A stretch of DNA of 36,851 nucleotides from Prevotella sp. (GTDB lineage: Bacteria; Bacteroidota; Bacteroidia; Bacteroidales; Bacteroidaceae), in contig JAIDEM010000126.1 in NCBI GenBank assembly GCA_029054825.1, forward strand, positions 1 through 36,851, written 5' to 3'. The translations under genes and the position numbers were made by a program. The notes beneath the pieces are model-generated. The model saw nothing but the letters and a program-made list of their open reading frames with translations. It was not told the origin of the DNA and did not search any database. Below are positions 23,992-31,420 of the stretch, piece by piece (position 1 is the first letter of the stretch; every line of letters begins with the position of its first letter).

Positions 23992-24366
23992 TTATAATGT
24001 TTTCCTGATTATCAAATAAACGACCGTGGCGGCACCCATCCACATAAGCATCTCCTGCCACCAGTAGAGCGTGTGCTTCTCCTTCTCCATACAGTACGGC
24101 ACATATATGCTGTCAGTCCTTTCCACATACACGGTATCCGTCCGCAACTTGTCCCTGTACAATGTCCGTTCCCTGTACTTCGCCAGATATACGGTATCTC
24201 CCGTATGCCGTTCGCTGACATACACGCTGTCATGGAGATACACGCTGTCACGTCTGTATCTGACCTCTACACTGTCCTGATACCTGTATTCCGGGACTGT
24301 AACATACTTTGTCCTGCACCCTGCCAGCAGCAGCGTCAGAAACATAAAAAACATAACCCTTTTCAT
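23992..24366 (-). CDS. Candidate unimolecular spanin (lipoprotein with C-terminal membrane helix)
   Basis: 124 residues from the ATG at 24366. The N-terminus MKRVMFFMFLTLLLAGC is a textbook lipoprotein signal with acylated C17, followed by Arg, so outer-membrane sorting is expected. The periplasmic part repeats D-(S/T)-(V/I)-Y five times (near residues 40, 46, 57, 77 and 85), suggesting beta-strands. The C-terminus has a membrane helix (about 103-120, LMWMGAATVVYLII) and a basic end. A protein anchored in the outer membrane at one end and the inner membrane at the other is the definition of a u-spanin, which fuses the membranes in the last step of phage lysis. The holin and endolysin nearby fit this. 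It is preceded by the terminator of the protease insert. Confidence 0.7.
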   Translation of the reverse strand: MKRVMFFMFLTLLLAGCRTKYVTVPEYRYQDSVEVRYRRDSVYLHDSVYVSERHTGDTVYLAKYRERTLYRDKLRTDTVYVERTDSIYVPYCMEKEKHTLYWWQEMLMWMGAATVVYLIIRKTL

Positions 24367-24370
24367 GTCA

Positions 24371-24413
24371 ATAAAAAATAATAGCGGCATCCCTGACATG
24401 TGGGATACCGCTA
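24371..24413 (-). terminator. Terminator of the protease insert
   Basis: A 12-base-pair stem (24382-24393 with 24402-24413, one G-U pair in the minus transcript) and an 8-base loop are followed by a T-rich tract (minus strand of 24371-24381). It lies 11 bases after the protease stop and just before the spanin start, so it separates the insert from the next unit. Confidence 0.8.
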
Positions 24414-24423
24414 AAAATATTCG

Positions 24424-25317
24424 TCATACTTGCTGTATGAACGCCTTACCTTGGTTATTCTCTATGATTTTTATTACATTTGTTTGAGTTATGCTTATAA
24501 CCATGGAATGATGTACACTCAATATCAAATCCTGCAAATCCTGGTCTTTCTCCATCTCTTCTATTTTAAGTCCTATGCCTTTCAGGTTGTCAACATGCAG
24601 ATGCCTGCTGTGTGACAGTGTTGCAGAATGACTGCCCAAAAATTCAACAACCTTTTTTGCACAATGGCTTGGAGACGGTTCTTTTAAGAACATGTTTTGT
24701 TCCAACCATTCCTTTACCATCGTATCTGCCCATTCAATGGCCTTCTCACATTCGCCAATCAATGTAGGATGATATTTTGCAAGAACCTCACGCCATAGAA
24801 CAATAGAGCGAGGGTCTTTTTGAATTTCATTTTGTATACGTTTGAATTCTTCTATGATACCATGTGCCGGATAAATGCCAAGCTGAGGGTCTATTGGACC
24901 GAGATTTGATTGCTTGCCCATTACAATGCTCTTGCATGAGCAGGCTATCATTGTTCCAGCAGACATTGCTATTTGTGGCACAATCGCACGTATATCATTG
25001 CCGAATATAGACTTAATGTAGTTGACGATGGACTCAGTGGAAGCAACATCGCCACCAGGTGTATGCAGGATAAGGTCAAGCCCCTTTTTGCGGTCAAGTT
25101 TGTTGACCACAGTCATAAAACCATTCTTGTCATTGTCGTTGATGGAAAAATCAACACCTTGTCTTGAGAGTTGTGATTTCTGCAAGAACCCCGAATAATA
25201 AACAATGGTATTCCTGCCAGTATATTCTGACAGCTTGTGTATATATTTCCTGCGAGTTACATCAAATATACTGCTTGATGCTCCAACCTCTTTCAGGATT
25301 TCATCCCATGTAGGCAT
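24424..25317 (-). CDS. SDH/ClpP-like serine protease (SDH_sah family)
   Basis: 297 residues of the serine-dehydrogenase-proteinase (SDH_sah) family in the ClpP/crotonase clan. Motifs seen: HTPGG at 85-89 (oxyanion region), SAGT with nucleophile S119 in IAMSAGTMIACS, and GKQSNLGPIDPQ at 134-145, which is conserved in this family and in SppA-like peptidases. No signal peptide or membrane segment is present, so it should be cytosolic. Members are ATP-independent peptidases that are sometimes membrane-associated, and their natural targets are poorly known. It lies 13 bases after the 60-aa gene and the pair has its own promoter and terminator inside the lysis region, which is the layout of a phage moron expressed in the lysogen. 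Confidence 0.85.
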   Translation of the reverse strand: MPTWDEILKEVGASSSIFDVTRRKYIHKLSEYTGRNTIVYYSGFLQKSQLSRQGVDFSINDNDKNGFMTVVNKLDRKKGLDLILHTPGGDVASTESIVNYIKSIFGNDIRAIVPQIAMSAGTMIACSCKSIVMGKQSNLGPIDPQLGIYPAHGIIEEFKRIQNEIQKDPRSIVLWREVLAKYHPTLIGECEKAIEWADTMVKEWLEQNMFLKEPSPSHCAKKVVEFLGSHSATLSHSRHLHVDNLKGIGLKIEEMEKDQDLQDLILSVHHSMVISITQTNVIKIIENNQGKAFIQQV

Positions 25318-25330
25318 ACGAAAATCATTT

Positions 25331-25513
25331 TTAACAGCACGCTATAGGATTCGTGCTGTTTGATAATTTAATTGTTTTCACCTCGCTAACGGCATGACCT
25401 TCCCAAAATGAATCGTATGGCATAGACTGCTTTGCAAAATCTATTCCACACTGATGGAAAAATTCCTTTATCTCCGCTATTCTATTTTCGTTATCTTTGA
25501 TGATCCTTTCCAT
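25331..25513 (-). CDS. 60-aa protein upstream of the protease
   Basis: A small helical, charged protein (MERIIKDNENRIAEIKEFFHQCG...) ending in Cys-Cys. Predicted secondary structure is one long helix and a short C-terminal tail. A good promoter lies 27 bases upstream and the protease gene starts 13 bases downstream, so the two form one transcript. It could be an adaptor, inhibitor or antitoxin-like partner of the protease. That is inference from context. The hairpin in its 3' end is listed separately. Confidence 0.6.
   Translation of the reverse strand: MERIIKDNENRIAEIKEFFHQCGIDFAKQSMPYDSFWEGHAVSEVKTIKLSNSTNPIACC
25333..25360. repeat. Inverted repeat at the end of the 60-aa gene
   Basis: AACAGCACG (25333-25341) and CGTGCTGTT (25352-25360) are perfect inverted copies around a 10-base loop. 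The repeat covers the last codons of the 60-aa gene, and the protease start lies about 16 bases downstream on the minus strand. There is no T-run. It may adjust the relative amount of the two proteins. Confidence 0.6.
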
Positions 25514-25539
25514 ATCAGAGTATCGGTTGGTTATTTCTG

Positions 25540-25570
25540 CAAAGATAACAATTATGTTTTATAATCAATG
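25540..25570 (-). promoter_or_regulatory. Promoter of the protease insert
   Basis: On the minus strand CATTG (25566-25570) is followed by 18 bases and TATCTTTG (25540-25547), an exact match to TAnnTTTG with a near-match -33. The 60-aa gene starts 27 bases downstream. With the terminator at 24371-24413 it delimits an autonomous transcription unit. Confidence 0.7.
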
Positions 25571-25643
25571 ACTATAATCTACATATTTATCAATAATTAA
25601 CGGTATCCCACCATGTCAAAGAACGCCTGTCAAACATCCTGCC

Positions 25644-26174
25644 TCACTTCATTATCCCAAGAGCCTTCTTCGCCCTTCCGAGATATTTCTGCCTTGCGGC
25701 AAGACCGTTGTACCCTCCGTTTATACGCTTCGTAACGGCCTTTACATCGTCGCCGTCGGCAAGCGCGTTCAGGTCATGTGTCTTCCAGTACCACATCGAT
25801 GAACGCACCGCGCCGAGAGGCTGCTCCAGCAATTCCGGCTTGGCTACAACGTCAAAGCCGCAATGCTCAGCATACGCCTTGTAGTTGGCCTTGCCCGTGA
25901 GCTGTATCAGTCCGCGCCCCTTGTACCTTACACCGTCACCTTTTGACGTGTTGCCGAGGTCTTTCCGTCCCTCATATTCCGCTCCGCTCGCAAGCTCCTT
26001 TGTATACCTCAGCTCTCCGCTCTCATGTGCTATCTGCGCAAGGTAATGCGCCATGCGCAACGCTGTCGTTATGCCGAACTCCGAGGCATAACGGTTAATG
26101 AAGACAAGAAACTTGTCAACCCTGCCGTCTGCTGTCGGCATTATCCTTAGAACCTGTCCCCTTGTCACTTCCAT
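25644..26174 (-). CDS. GH19/chitinase-like endolysin
   Basis: A lysozyme-type endolysin of 176 residues from the ATG at 26174, which gives the expected N-terminus MEVTRGQVLRIMP. An ATG 57 bases upstream adds an unlikely 19-residue leader. It shows AQIAHESGELRYTKE, with the catalytic acid E51 and a second acid nearby, YKGRGLIQLTGKANY at 84-98, the classic GH19 signature, and TKRINGGYNGLAARQKYL near the end. It cleaves the glycan of peptidoglycan during lysis. There is no signal peptide, so it depends on the holin. The first 59 bases overlap the end of the holin gene. Confidence 0.92.
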   Translation of the reverse strand: MEVTRGQVLRIMPTADGRVDKFLVFINRYASEFGITTALRMAHYLAQIAHESGELRYTKELASGAEYEGRKDLGNTSKGDGVRYKGRGLIQLTGKANYKAYAEHCGFDVVAKPELLEQPLGAVRSSMWYWKTHDLNALADGDDVKAVTKRINGGYNGLAARQKYLGRAKKALGIMK

Positions 26175-26658
26175 ATTCTGTAAATATTTTCTGGTTATTG
26201 TCTTTTGTGGACAGCCGCTGTATGGCATCAATGATAGCCTCCGCGTCTTTCTCCCTCGCGCATTTCACGATATTCGTCACAAGCTCCGGCAACAGGGCGG
26301 CATGGCTTTTCTTCCGCCTCTTGTTCTCCAGCACGCTCCAGCCCTCAATCAGTATGCTGCCCATGGCTATGACAATCTGAAAGAACGGCAGATAATAGAA
26401 CGTGAACATGCTTCCTATTATGTCAATGAAGAGAAACGGCAGGAGTACCCCAGCATAGTCCTTGATTTTCTGGAATGTCTCCCTCAGCCTGTGCGAGTGT
26501 ACCTTCTCGCCGATGGCTCTTGCCGTGTTCACTCCGCTCCACATGTCGGCAAAGCAGGCTACAGCCATGCCCAGCCATGTCACACATACCACGCCCGACC
26601 ACAGTACCATCCGCAGGGTCAGGGCATCCCACTCGCTATTTATAATTAGTTCAAACAT
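26116..26658 (-). CDS. Phage holin (holin 4 family-like)
   Basis: 180 residues with three predicted membrane helices in the first 110 residues (about 17-38, 66-86 and 88-106; motifs VLWSGVVCVTWLGMAVACFADM and LPFLFIDIIGSMFTF), followed by a charged, soluble C-terminal tail. The DMWSGV motif after the first helix is typical of the phage_holin_4/Cph1 group. It forms the pore that releases the endolysin at the end of infection. Its ATG directly follows the stop of the baseplate-like gene (TAGATG), and its 3' end overlaps the endolysin gene. Confidence 0.88.
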   Translation of the reverse strand: MFELIINSEWDALTLRMVLWSGVVCVTWLGMAVACFADMWSGVNTARAIGEKVHSHRLRETFQKIKDYAGVLLPFLFIDIIGSMFTFYYLPFFQIVIAMGSILIEGWSVLENKRRKKSHAALLPELVTNIVKCAREKDAEAIIDAIQRLSTKDNNQKIFTEYGSDKGTGSKDNADSRRQG

Positions 26659-27291
26659 CTATTCCAAGTCATTTTTATGTTGTTCAACTTTTGATATACC
26701 CATAATCTCATCAATTTCTTCGGGAGTGATTGCAGTACCGCCGCCAGTGCCGATGGAATCCTTGTTGATATGAAGGCCGTCCCTGTCTACGGAAAGCACA
26801 TCGGCAGAATCCTCCGCAACCTTCACGTTCACAGTCTCACCGTCACTCTCGAGACCGTTGCCCCATACGCTGCGCGCTATGTTATACACGTGGATTACAC
26901 CCTTGCCGAGGGACGGTATCTGTAACTCGCTCATGAGTTCCACGGTCTCCACGGCAAGACCACAGTGACATCCGCATGAACCGCTGTCCGAGATGACGCT
27001 ATCCTGTTTCGGCACGAGACGGAAGACCTTCTGTCTGTCCACCGTCACCATGCCGTCCTGTCCACGGTTCTCCGTAAGTGTGAGTGTGTATGTGCCCGTA
27101 TATACCTGTTGCCTGCCGCGGAAAGTCACCTCTATATCGCTTCCGACGGCAGACCACTCGATGTACGCCTCCCTTCCCATGGAATCCGCAAGCGTCACCG
27201 TCACCTCCTTGCCTGTGAAATCCTCTGGCTCTCCGCTGCACATTATGTGCCAGCGGATATGAATGTCGTTGCCTATTCTTATGTCCTTCAT
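26659..27291 (-). CDS. BppU-like baseplate or fibre protein
   Basis: 210 residues beginning MKDIRIGNDIHIRWHI, the typical start of Bacteroidetes phage proteins with an N-terminal Ig-like domain similar to the baseplate upper protein. Beta-type segments follow (GKEVTVTLADSMGREAYIEW, YTGTYTLTLTENRGQDG). In the middle is a short Cys cluster SGSCGCHCGL (about 110). A Gly-rich linker leads to the C-terminal motif ITPEEIDEIMG, related to those in two neighbouring proteins. It probably docks receptor-binding parts to the tail. It lies directly upstream of the holin. Confidence 0.75.
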   Translation of the reverse strand: MKDIRIGNDIHIRWHIMCSGEPEDFTGKEVTVTLADSMGREAYIEWSAVGSDIEVTFRGRQQVYTGTYTLTLTENRGQDGMVTVDRQKVFRLVPKQDSVISDSGSCGCHCGLAVETVELMSELQIPSLGKGVIHVYNIARSVWGNGLESDGETVNVKVAEDSADVLSVDRDGLHINKDSIGTGGGTAITPEEIDEIMGISKVEQHKNDLE

Positions 27292-27356
27292 GATTCCCTG
27301 TGTTTAAGCCACAGGGCAGAATCCAATTTCCTGCCCCGTGGCGACGGTTACTGTTC

Positions 27357-27680
27357 CTATGCGCCGATTATGGCATCTATCTCCGCTGTTGTCAGCGCAC
27401 TGTCCTGTGTGCCGACGACCACCTCTGCCCAGCCAGCGGCGGCTCTTCTGTCAGCCCATGCGACAAGGCGGTAATCCTTGTTCACCGTGCCGCCGACATG
27501 CCACACCTGCCCGAGAGCATCGTTGTCGGCGTTCGTGCCGCTTCGCGACAGTATGCAGTCCTTCAACGCATACAGTTCTGTAAGGGATGCCACACTCCTG
27601 TGGCCGCTTATCTCCGTGGCATCGACTATGCCGTATGCCGCAGGGTTGTTACTTTTCAGTTTGTCCGGATAAAAAAGCAT
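27357..27680 (-). CDS. Small tail-fibre-associated protein with EID motif
   Basis: 107 residues with no membrane segment. The N-terminus is MLFYPDKLKSNNPAAYGIVDATE. The body contains TVNKDYRLVAWADRRAAAGWAEVV, with Trp-rich beta strands, and the C-terminus ends in LTTAEIDAIIGA, similar to the ends of two other fibre genes. It probably belongs to the receptor-binding assembly. The upstream gap to the 431-aa fibre is 27 bases. I do not recognise a family. Confidence 0.65.
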   Translation of the reverse strand: MLFYPDKLKSNNPAAYGIVDATEISGHRSVASLTELYALKDCILSRSGTNADNDALGQVWHVGGTVNKDYRLVAWADRRAAAGWAEVVVGTQDSALTTAEIDAIIGA

Positions 27681-27707
27681 ATCTGTATCTTTCTTTTAAT
27701 TTAAGGA

Positions 27708-29003
27708 TTATTTTGCGAATTGCAGTGACGCATTGGTGAACGCTCCAGGATTATTCGATACATAGACATTGTAGGTCTGCAGATACCCTGCACCGTTAGT
27801 CACGCTCACTGTCTTCTTCGTGAATGCGCCAAGGACAGGGGTCGCACCGTCTTGGATAATCTTCGTCAGGTCTCCGAGAGCTGACGGATACGCCATCACA
27901 TAATACTGCGTTGCCGTGGTGGTAATGCCGCCCTTCGTGGTGTTCGGTGTCGTGACAAGCTCACCAGTCAGAGCCTTCACCATTTCCTCCGTGACATCCT
28001 TTGTCGTTGTCATGCCCGTAAACATGCGGTACTTGAAGGTCACTGATACGGAAGCCTCCTTGTAGTCGTTGCCCGAAGCAGGCTTTACGTCTGCACCGCT
28101 CACCATGAGCCCGGTCTTCGGCGCGCCGAGCCTTACCTTGTATGTGGCGTTGCTTCCTGTCACACTTGATGTAAAGGCATCGGATTCCACACCTGATGCG
28201 GTGAGGGTCTTCCAGCTTGATGTGCTGTCGATTATAGTCGGGTTCTTCTTTCCTGCCGCCGCTGTCCACTTGTATGCACCCCTGAACTGAGCCTTGTAGC
28301 CGATTTCAAGGGTGAGAGCCTTTGAACTGTTGTCGCTGAGGACCCGCGTCGTGCCGTCGTTCTTGAATATCGTCCAATTGAAGATGCTGATGGCTACATC
28401 CGCAAGAGGGAGATTCCCGGCGAAGATTCCATCCATCCTCGTCTTGTCCTCGGCAGACATCGCACCGTTCTCCGTTGTCGTGGCCGTGTCTGTCCTCTTT
28501 ATGTACTGCGTAAGGTCGACATCGGCCTTGTACTGCCCTATCTCCTCCCATTTGTTGTCAACGTAAATATATTCTGTGTACAGGTTCTGTGCTTCCTGCT
28601 TGCTTGACAGCACAAGGTAAATCTTGTTTGCATCAATGCCTGTCGTCGGCAGCGTCTCCACAATCTTGTACAGCGACAGGTCTATGGCTATGTTGCCGCT
28701 GCCTACGACAGACTGGCCGTTGACGGTCTTCATGGCAGGCAGCTGTGCCGTAGGGAGCTTGCCGTCAGTGCCGAGTGTGGCGACACCGTTGGCGACACCC
28801 ATCTCGGAGCGTTTCACTTGCGCGTCATTCGTCACGTTGCCAAGCCCGACATCCGTCTTCGTCAGTGTCGGATTAGAACTTATCTTCTTGCCATTGACGG
28901 TATAGTCGCCGACGGCTGTCTTCGCCGCCTCCACTGCACCCGCCACATGCGCCTTAATCTGAGACCAGAAATAGGCAAGGGATTCTTTGTCTACATATTT
29001 CAT
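27708..29003 (-). CDS. Tail fibre protein with docking N-terminus
   Basis: 431 residues. The start MKYVDKESLAYFWSQIK resembles the starts of the next two upstream fibre genes and is likely a tail-attachment element. Then come fibre-like repeats and short linker motifs (VTNDAQVKRSEMGV, LGTDGKLPTAQLP, GNIAIDLSLYK), a GAMSAEDKTRMDGI tail-repeat motif near 188, and a beta-rich C-terminal region (about 240-430) that likely binds the receptor. Base composition is GC-rich throughout. It is probably a host-recognition protein. Confidence 0.85.
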   Translation of the reverse strand: MKYVDKESLAYFWSQIKAHVAGAVEAAKTAVGDYTVNGKKISSNPTLTKTDVGLGNVTNDAQVKRSEMGVANGVATLGTDGKLPTAQLPAMKTVNGQSVVGSGNIAIDLSLYKIVETLPTTGIDANKIYLVLSSKQEAQNLYTEYIYVDNKWEEIGQYKADVDLTQYIKRTDTATTTENGAMSAEDKTRMDGIFAGNLPLADVAISIFNWTIFKNDGTTRVLSDNSSKALTLEIGYKAQFRGAYKWTAAAGKKNPTIIDSTSSWKTLTASGVESDAFTSSVTGSNATYKVRLGAPKTGLMVSGADVKPASGNDYKEASVSVTFKYRMFTGMTTTKDVTEEMVKALTGELVTTPNTTKGGITTTATQYYVMAYPSALGDLTKIIQDGATPVLGAFTKKTVSVTNGAGYLQTYNVYVSNNPGAFTNASLQFAK

Positions 29004-29032
29004 TTTTTCCTGTTTGTTGATTATTTATTGCA

Positions 29033-29854
29033 TCATCCTGCTATGATAGCGTCAATCTCTGCATCCGTTATCGCCTGAAGCTCAGTCTTGTCAAGTTTCA
29101 GGTCAAGCTGTCCCTGGACGGCGGCAGGGGTTACCGCGCCGTCTGTCTTCGCCTTGTTCGCGGCAAGGTCGTTGTACACTTTCGTCACGCCGAAAGCTGA
29201 TGTGCTTGCGGCAGGGATGTTCACGGTCTTGTCAGAGCCTACCGCAAGTGCAGTGCCGTTGACCTTCACGCCCTCAAGCACGTTGGGCTCGCCACCCTGT
29301 GAGGTGATGTCGCCCATCTTCTTCTCCAGCTTGCCTATTGCGGTGTTAAGGCTGTCCGTGGCGGTGATGGCGGCGGCAGTGGATGCCTTTGCGTATCCCG
29401 TCATTGCCGTGATGGTGTTGGACGCCTGATTGTGCGGGCTCGGCGTGAAAGAGCCTGGCTTCCCGGTCACGCCGCTCCATGCCACCTTGCCTGCCTCAGT
29501 GGCATGGTCGGCACTGTCGGCGTGCACGGCACTGCCTACGGAATACTCCTTGTAACCTGCTTCGGTGCTGAGCTTCGTGTCATCCACCACGAAATACATC
29601 TTGCCTGTACTCTCCACCTTCACGGTGTCGCCGTTCTGCACGGTCGCTGTCGTAAGCGCGAGACGTGCCGTGTCGTCGGATACTACCGCAAGACGCTCCA
29701 GCGCGCCTGCCGGGAGTTTTTCAAGAGGGATTGTCCCCTCGATGTTCGTGGCCTTGACCTTCTCGGCTTCCTGTGCCTTGCCTACTACCAGTGTCCCGTC
29801 CTTGAGATTTTCAGTATAATGCTGTAAGCCCGCTGAATCTACATATTTTCCCAT
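29033..29854 (-). CDS. Tail fibre protein with EID C-terminus
   Basis: 273 residues, Ala/Thr/Val rich. It starts MGKYVDSAGLQHYTENLKD, like the neighbouring fibres. The middle shows linker segments typical of phage fibres: HADSADHATEAGKVAWSGV, TGKPGSFTPSPHNQASNTI and SAFGVTKVYNDLAANK. It ends ITDAEIDAIIAG. The absence of a large C-terminal domain suggests a short fibre or a connector between the baseplate and another receptor-binding protein. Confidence 0.8.
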   Translation of the reverse strand: MGKYVDSAGLQHYTENLKDGTLVVGKAQEAEKVKATNIEGTIPLEKLPAGALERLAVVSDDTARLALTTATVQNGDTVKVESTGKMYFVVDDTKLSTEAGYKEYSVGSAVHADSADHATEAGKVAWSGVTGKPGSFTPSPHNQASNTITAMTGYAKASTAAAITATDSLNTAIGKLEKKMGDITSQGGEPNVLEGVKVNGTALAVGSDKTVNIPAASTSAFGVTKVYNDLAANKAKTDGAVTPAAVQGQLDLKLDKTELQAITDAEIDAIIAG

Positions 29855-29910
29855 TTGTCTTGATTTTATTTTATATAATTATTAAAAAGATATTTTACCA
29901 AATACTGATA

Positions 29911-30636
29911 TCATGATATACCTATGTAGCAACTTCCTGCCGTCGCTGTCACAGGCAACGGTATGAACCATGTGGTTATATCCCCCTGTGGCATGTTGGT
30001 GTATTGGTATGTGTACCGTTTCCGTGCCAGCACCTGTCCTTTATAGGTAGCCAGATACGTCTGGTCTTCGGTGTCATTGAGCAGTACTGTGACACACCAC
30101 AGGTTCATGTCGCCCACGGTCATTACTATATCCACGTCCATCATGTCGCAATAATCAAACATGAACGGATGGGATGCCGCTGGATTCACGGTGCTCTTCC
30201 CGAAGCTCGCCGTATCGTTGAGTATCTGCTTGTCATGTGCTGACATGACACCAGCCGTGCTGGTTGTTGCCGCTCTTATGTCGAATGACTGATATTCGGG
30301 ATTCTCCAAATCAAAACCGTCGTTGATGTGCCCCAATGATATATAATCAGCTGCGTAAATCGGCAGCTTGTCTTTGGTGACAACCTCAATGTACCTGTTG
30401 AATCTCGGCTTGTAATACTCTGCCGTCTTCTTGTCTTCGGGTGTCATGAGACCAGGACGCGTCGAGGTACCATTCACTGCCTGAATGGGGAAATCCTTGT
30501 CGCTTTCTCCCATCGTGTCATACATGTACATCTCTGAGGAGCTGTCCCAGAATATCCTTGTGATGCAGCTGTCGAATAAAAGCCTTATACCCCTCCATAG
30601 GCGGACAACCCCGTCATAATTAAGAAATTTTCCCAT
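29911..30636 (-). CDS. Tail fibre/receptor-binding protein, paralogue of the next gene upstream
   Basis: 241 residues. The start MGKFLNYDGVVRLWRGI fits the docking pattern of the other fibres. Two tail-repeat motifs are present: RPGLMTPEDKKTAEYY (about 60) and AGVMSAHDKQILND (about 130). The last roughly 80 residues (VMTVGDMNLWCVTVLLNDTEDQ onward to GSCYIGIS) match the end of the 152-aa protein encoded just upstream. It looks like a modular receptor-binding protein whose C-terminal domain was duplicated. Confidence 0.8.
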   Translation of the reverse strand: MGKFLNYDGVVRLWRGIRLLFDSCITRIFWDSSSEMYMYDTMGESDKDFPIQAVNGTSTRPGLMTPEDKKTAEYYKPRFNRYIEVVTKDKLPIYAADYISLGHINDGFDLENPEYQSFDIRAATTSTAGVMSAHDKQILNDTASFGKSTVNPAASHPFMFDYCDMMDVDIVMTVGDMNLWCVTVLLNDTEDQTYLATYKGQVLARKRYTYQYTNMPQGDITTWFIPLPVTATAGSCYIGIS

Positions 30637-30662
30637 ATATTCCTGTCCTTTTCTTGTTTACA

Positions 30663-31121
30663 CTACCAGTCAAGCTCACAGCTTCCCTTCCCTGCCGTCT
30701 TTGGTAACGCCATAAACCATATATACGGCTCTTCCTTTTCCACGTAGAACCGCTTCATGGATATTGCCTCCCCGTTGTATACTGCCTTTATCAGCTGGTC
30801 TTCACTGTCGCTGAACTTCAATGCCAGACACCACAGGTTCGTGTCGCCTACAGTCATTACAAGCTCCGCATCATAGGAGAGCACACCCGTAACATCCGTG
30901 AACGGATTCACTGCCGTCTCGTCTTTCTCCAGCCCTGCAAGGCCTGCATAAAGCATCGGCATCGGGACGAGGACAAGCTTGTCGCCCTGCACCGCAGGAA
31001 TGCCTGCAAGACCGCCGAGTGACACAGCAGACGCCAGTTTCGTTATGTCACTGCTCTCTGCACGGATTTCGTTAAGTACCGCCTCTTTCAGTTCGTTCTT
31101 CTCTGCTGCTGTCATTGCCAT
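30663..31121 (-). CDS. Receptor-binding-like protein sharing a C-terminal domain
   Basis: 152 residues. The N-terminal third is a charged helix (AAEKNELKEAVLNEIRAESSD) followed by a short SLGGLAGIPAVQGDKLVLVP strand region. The C-terminal part (VMTVGDTNLWCLALKFSDSEDQ to AGKGSCELDW) is homologous to the C-terminal domain of the 241-aa fibre downstream. It has no docking N-terminus of the fibre type, so it may assemble through its helix. The function is inferred from context. Confidence 0.75.
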   Translation of the reverse strand: MAMTAAEKNELKEAVLNEIRAESSDITKLASAVSLGGLAGIPAVQGDKLVLVPMPMLYAGLAGLEKDETAVNPFTDVTGVLSYDAELVMTVGDTNLWCLALKFSDSEDQLIKAVYNGEAISMKRFYVEKEEPYIWFMALPKTAGKGSCELDW

Positions 31122-31125
31122 GTCT

Positions 31126-31404
31126 TTATTCTTTTGGTTGTTTTCCTATCTGCTCGTTAAGCCCGTCGATGAAGCCGGGGATGCAATGCCTCTCCGCTAT
31201 TTCCTTTATCATCTCCTCCTCGTCAGGTGTGTACTCCGTCTCTCCCTCGCTCTCGTATATCTTGAACGCAAGGGCGTGTGCGCGGATGCCTCCTGCCTGC
31301 TGATATATCAGGTCTGCGAACATCTCGCGCGCGTCACAGGCATGTGCCGTCTTGTGGCTTACGCCTGTGTAGATTTTCATGTGCTGGAAGTCAATCTTTT
31401 TCAT
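31126..31404 (-). CDS. Small hypothetical tail-region protein
   Basis: 92 residues, soluble, mixed helical, beginning MKKIDFQHMKIYTGVSHKTAH and containing an acidic stretch (ESEGETEYTPDEEEM) near 55 and a C-terminal basic end. It lies 16 bases after the tail-tip gene and four bases before the next gene, so it is part of the late operon. It could be a tail-assembly chaperone-like or connector protein. No family is recognised. Confidence 0.7.
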   Translation of the reverse strand: MKKIDFQHMKIYTGVSHKTAHACDAREMFADLIYQQAGGIRAHALAFKIYESEGETEYTPDEEEMIKEIAERHCIPGFIDGLNEQIGKQPKE

Positions 31405-31420
31405 TACTGTATCATTTTTT

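Noticed and set aside
26175-26231. Upstream ATG giving the endolysin a 19-residue leader
   Set aside because: The leader has no signal-peptide properties, and the ATG at 26174 gives the normal family N-terminus.
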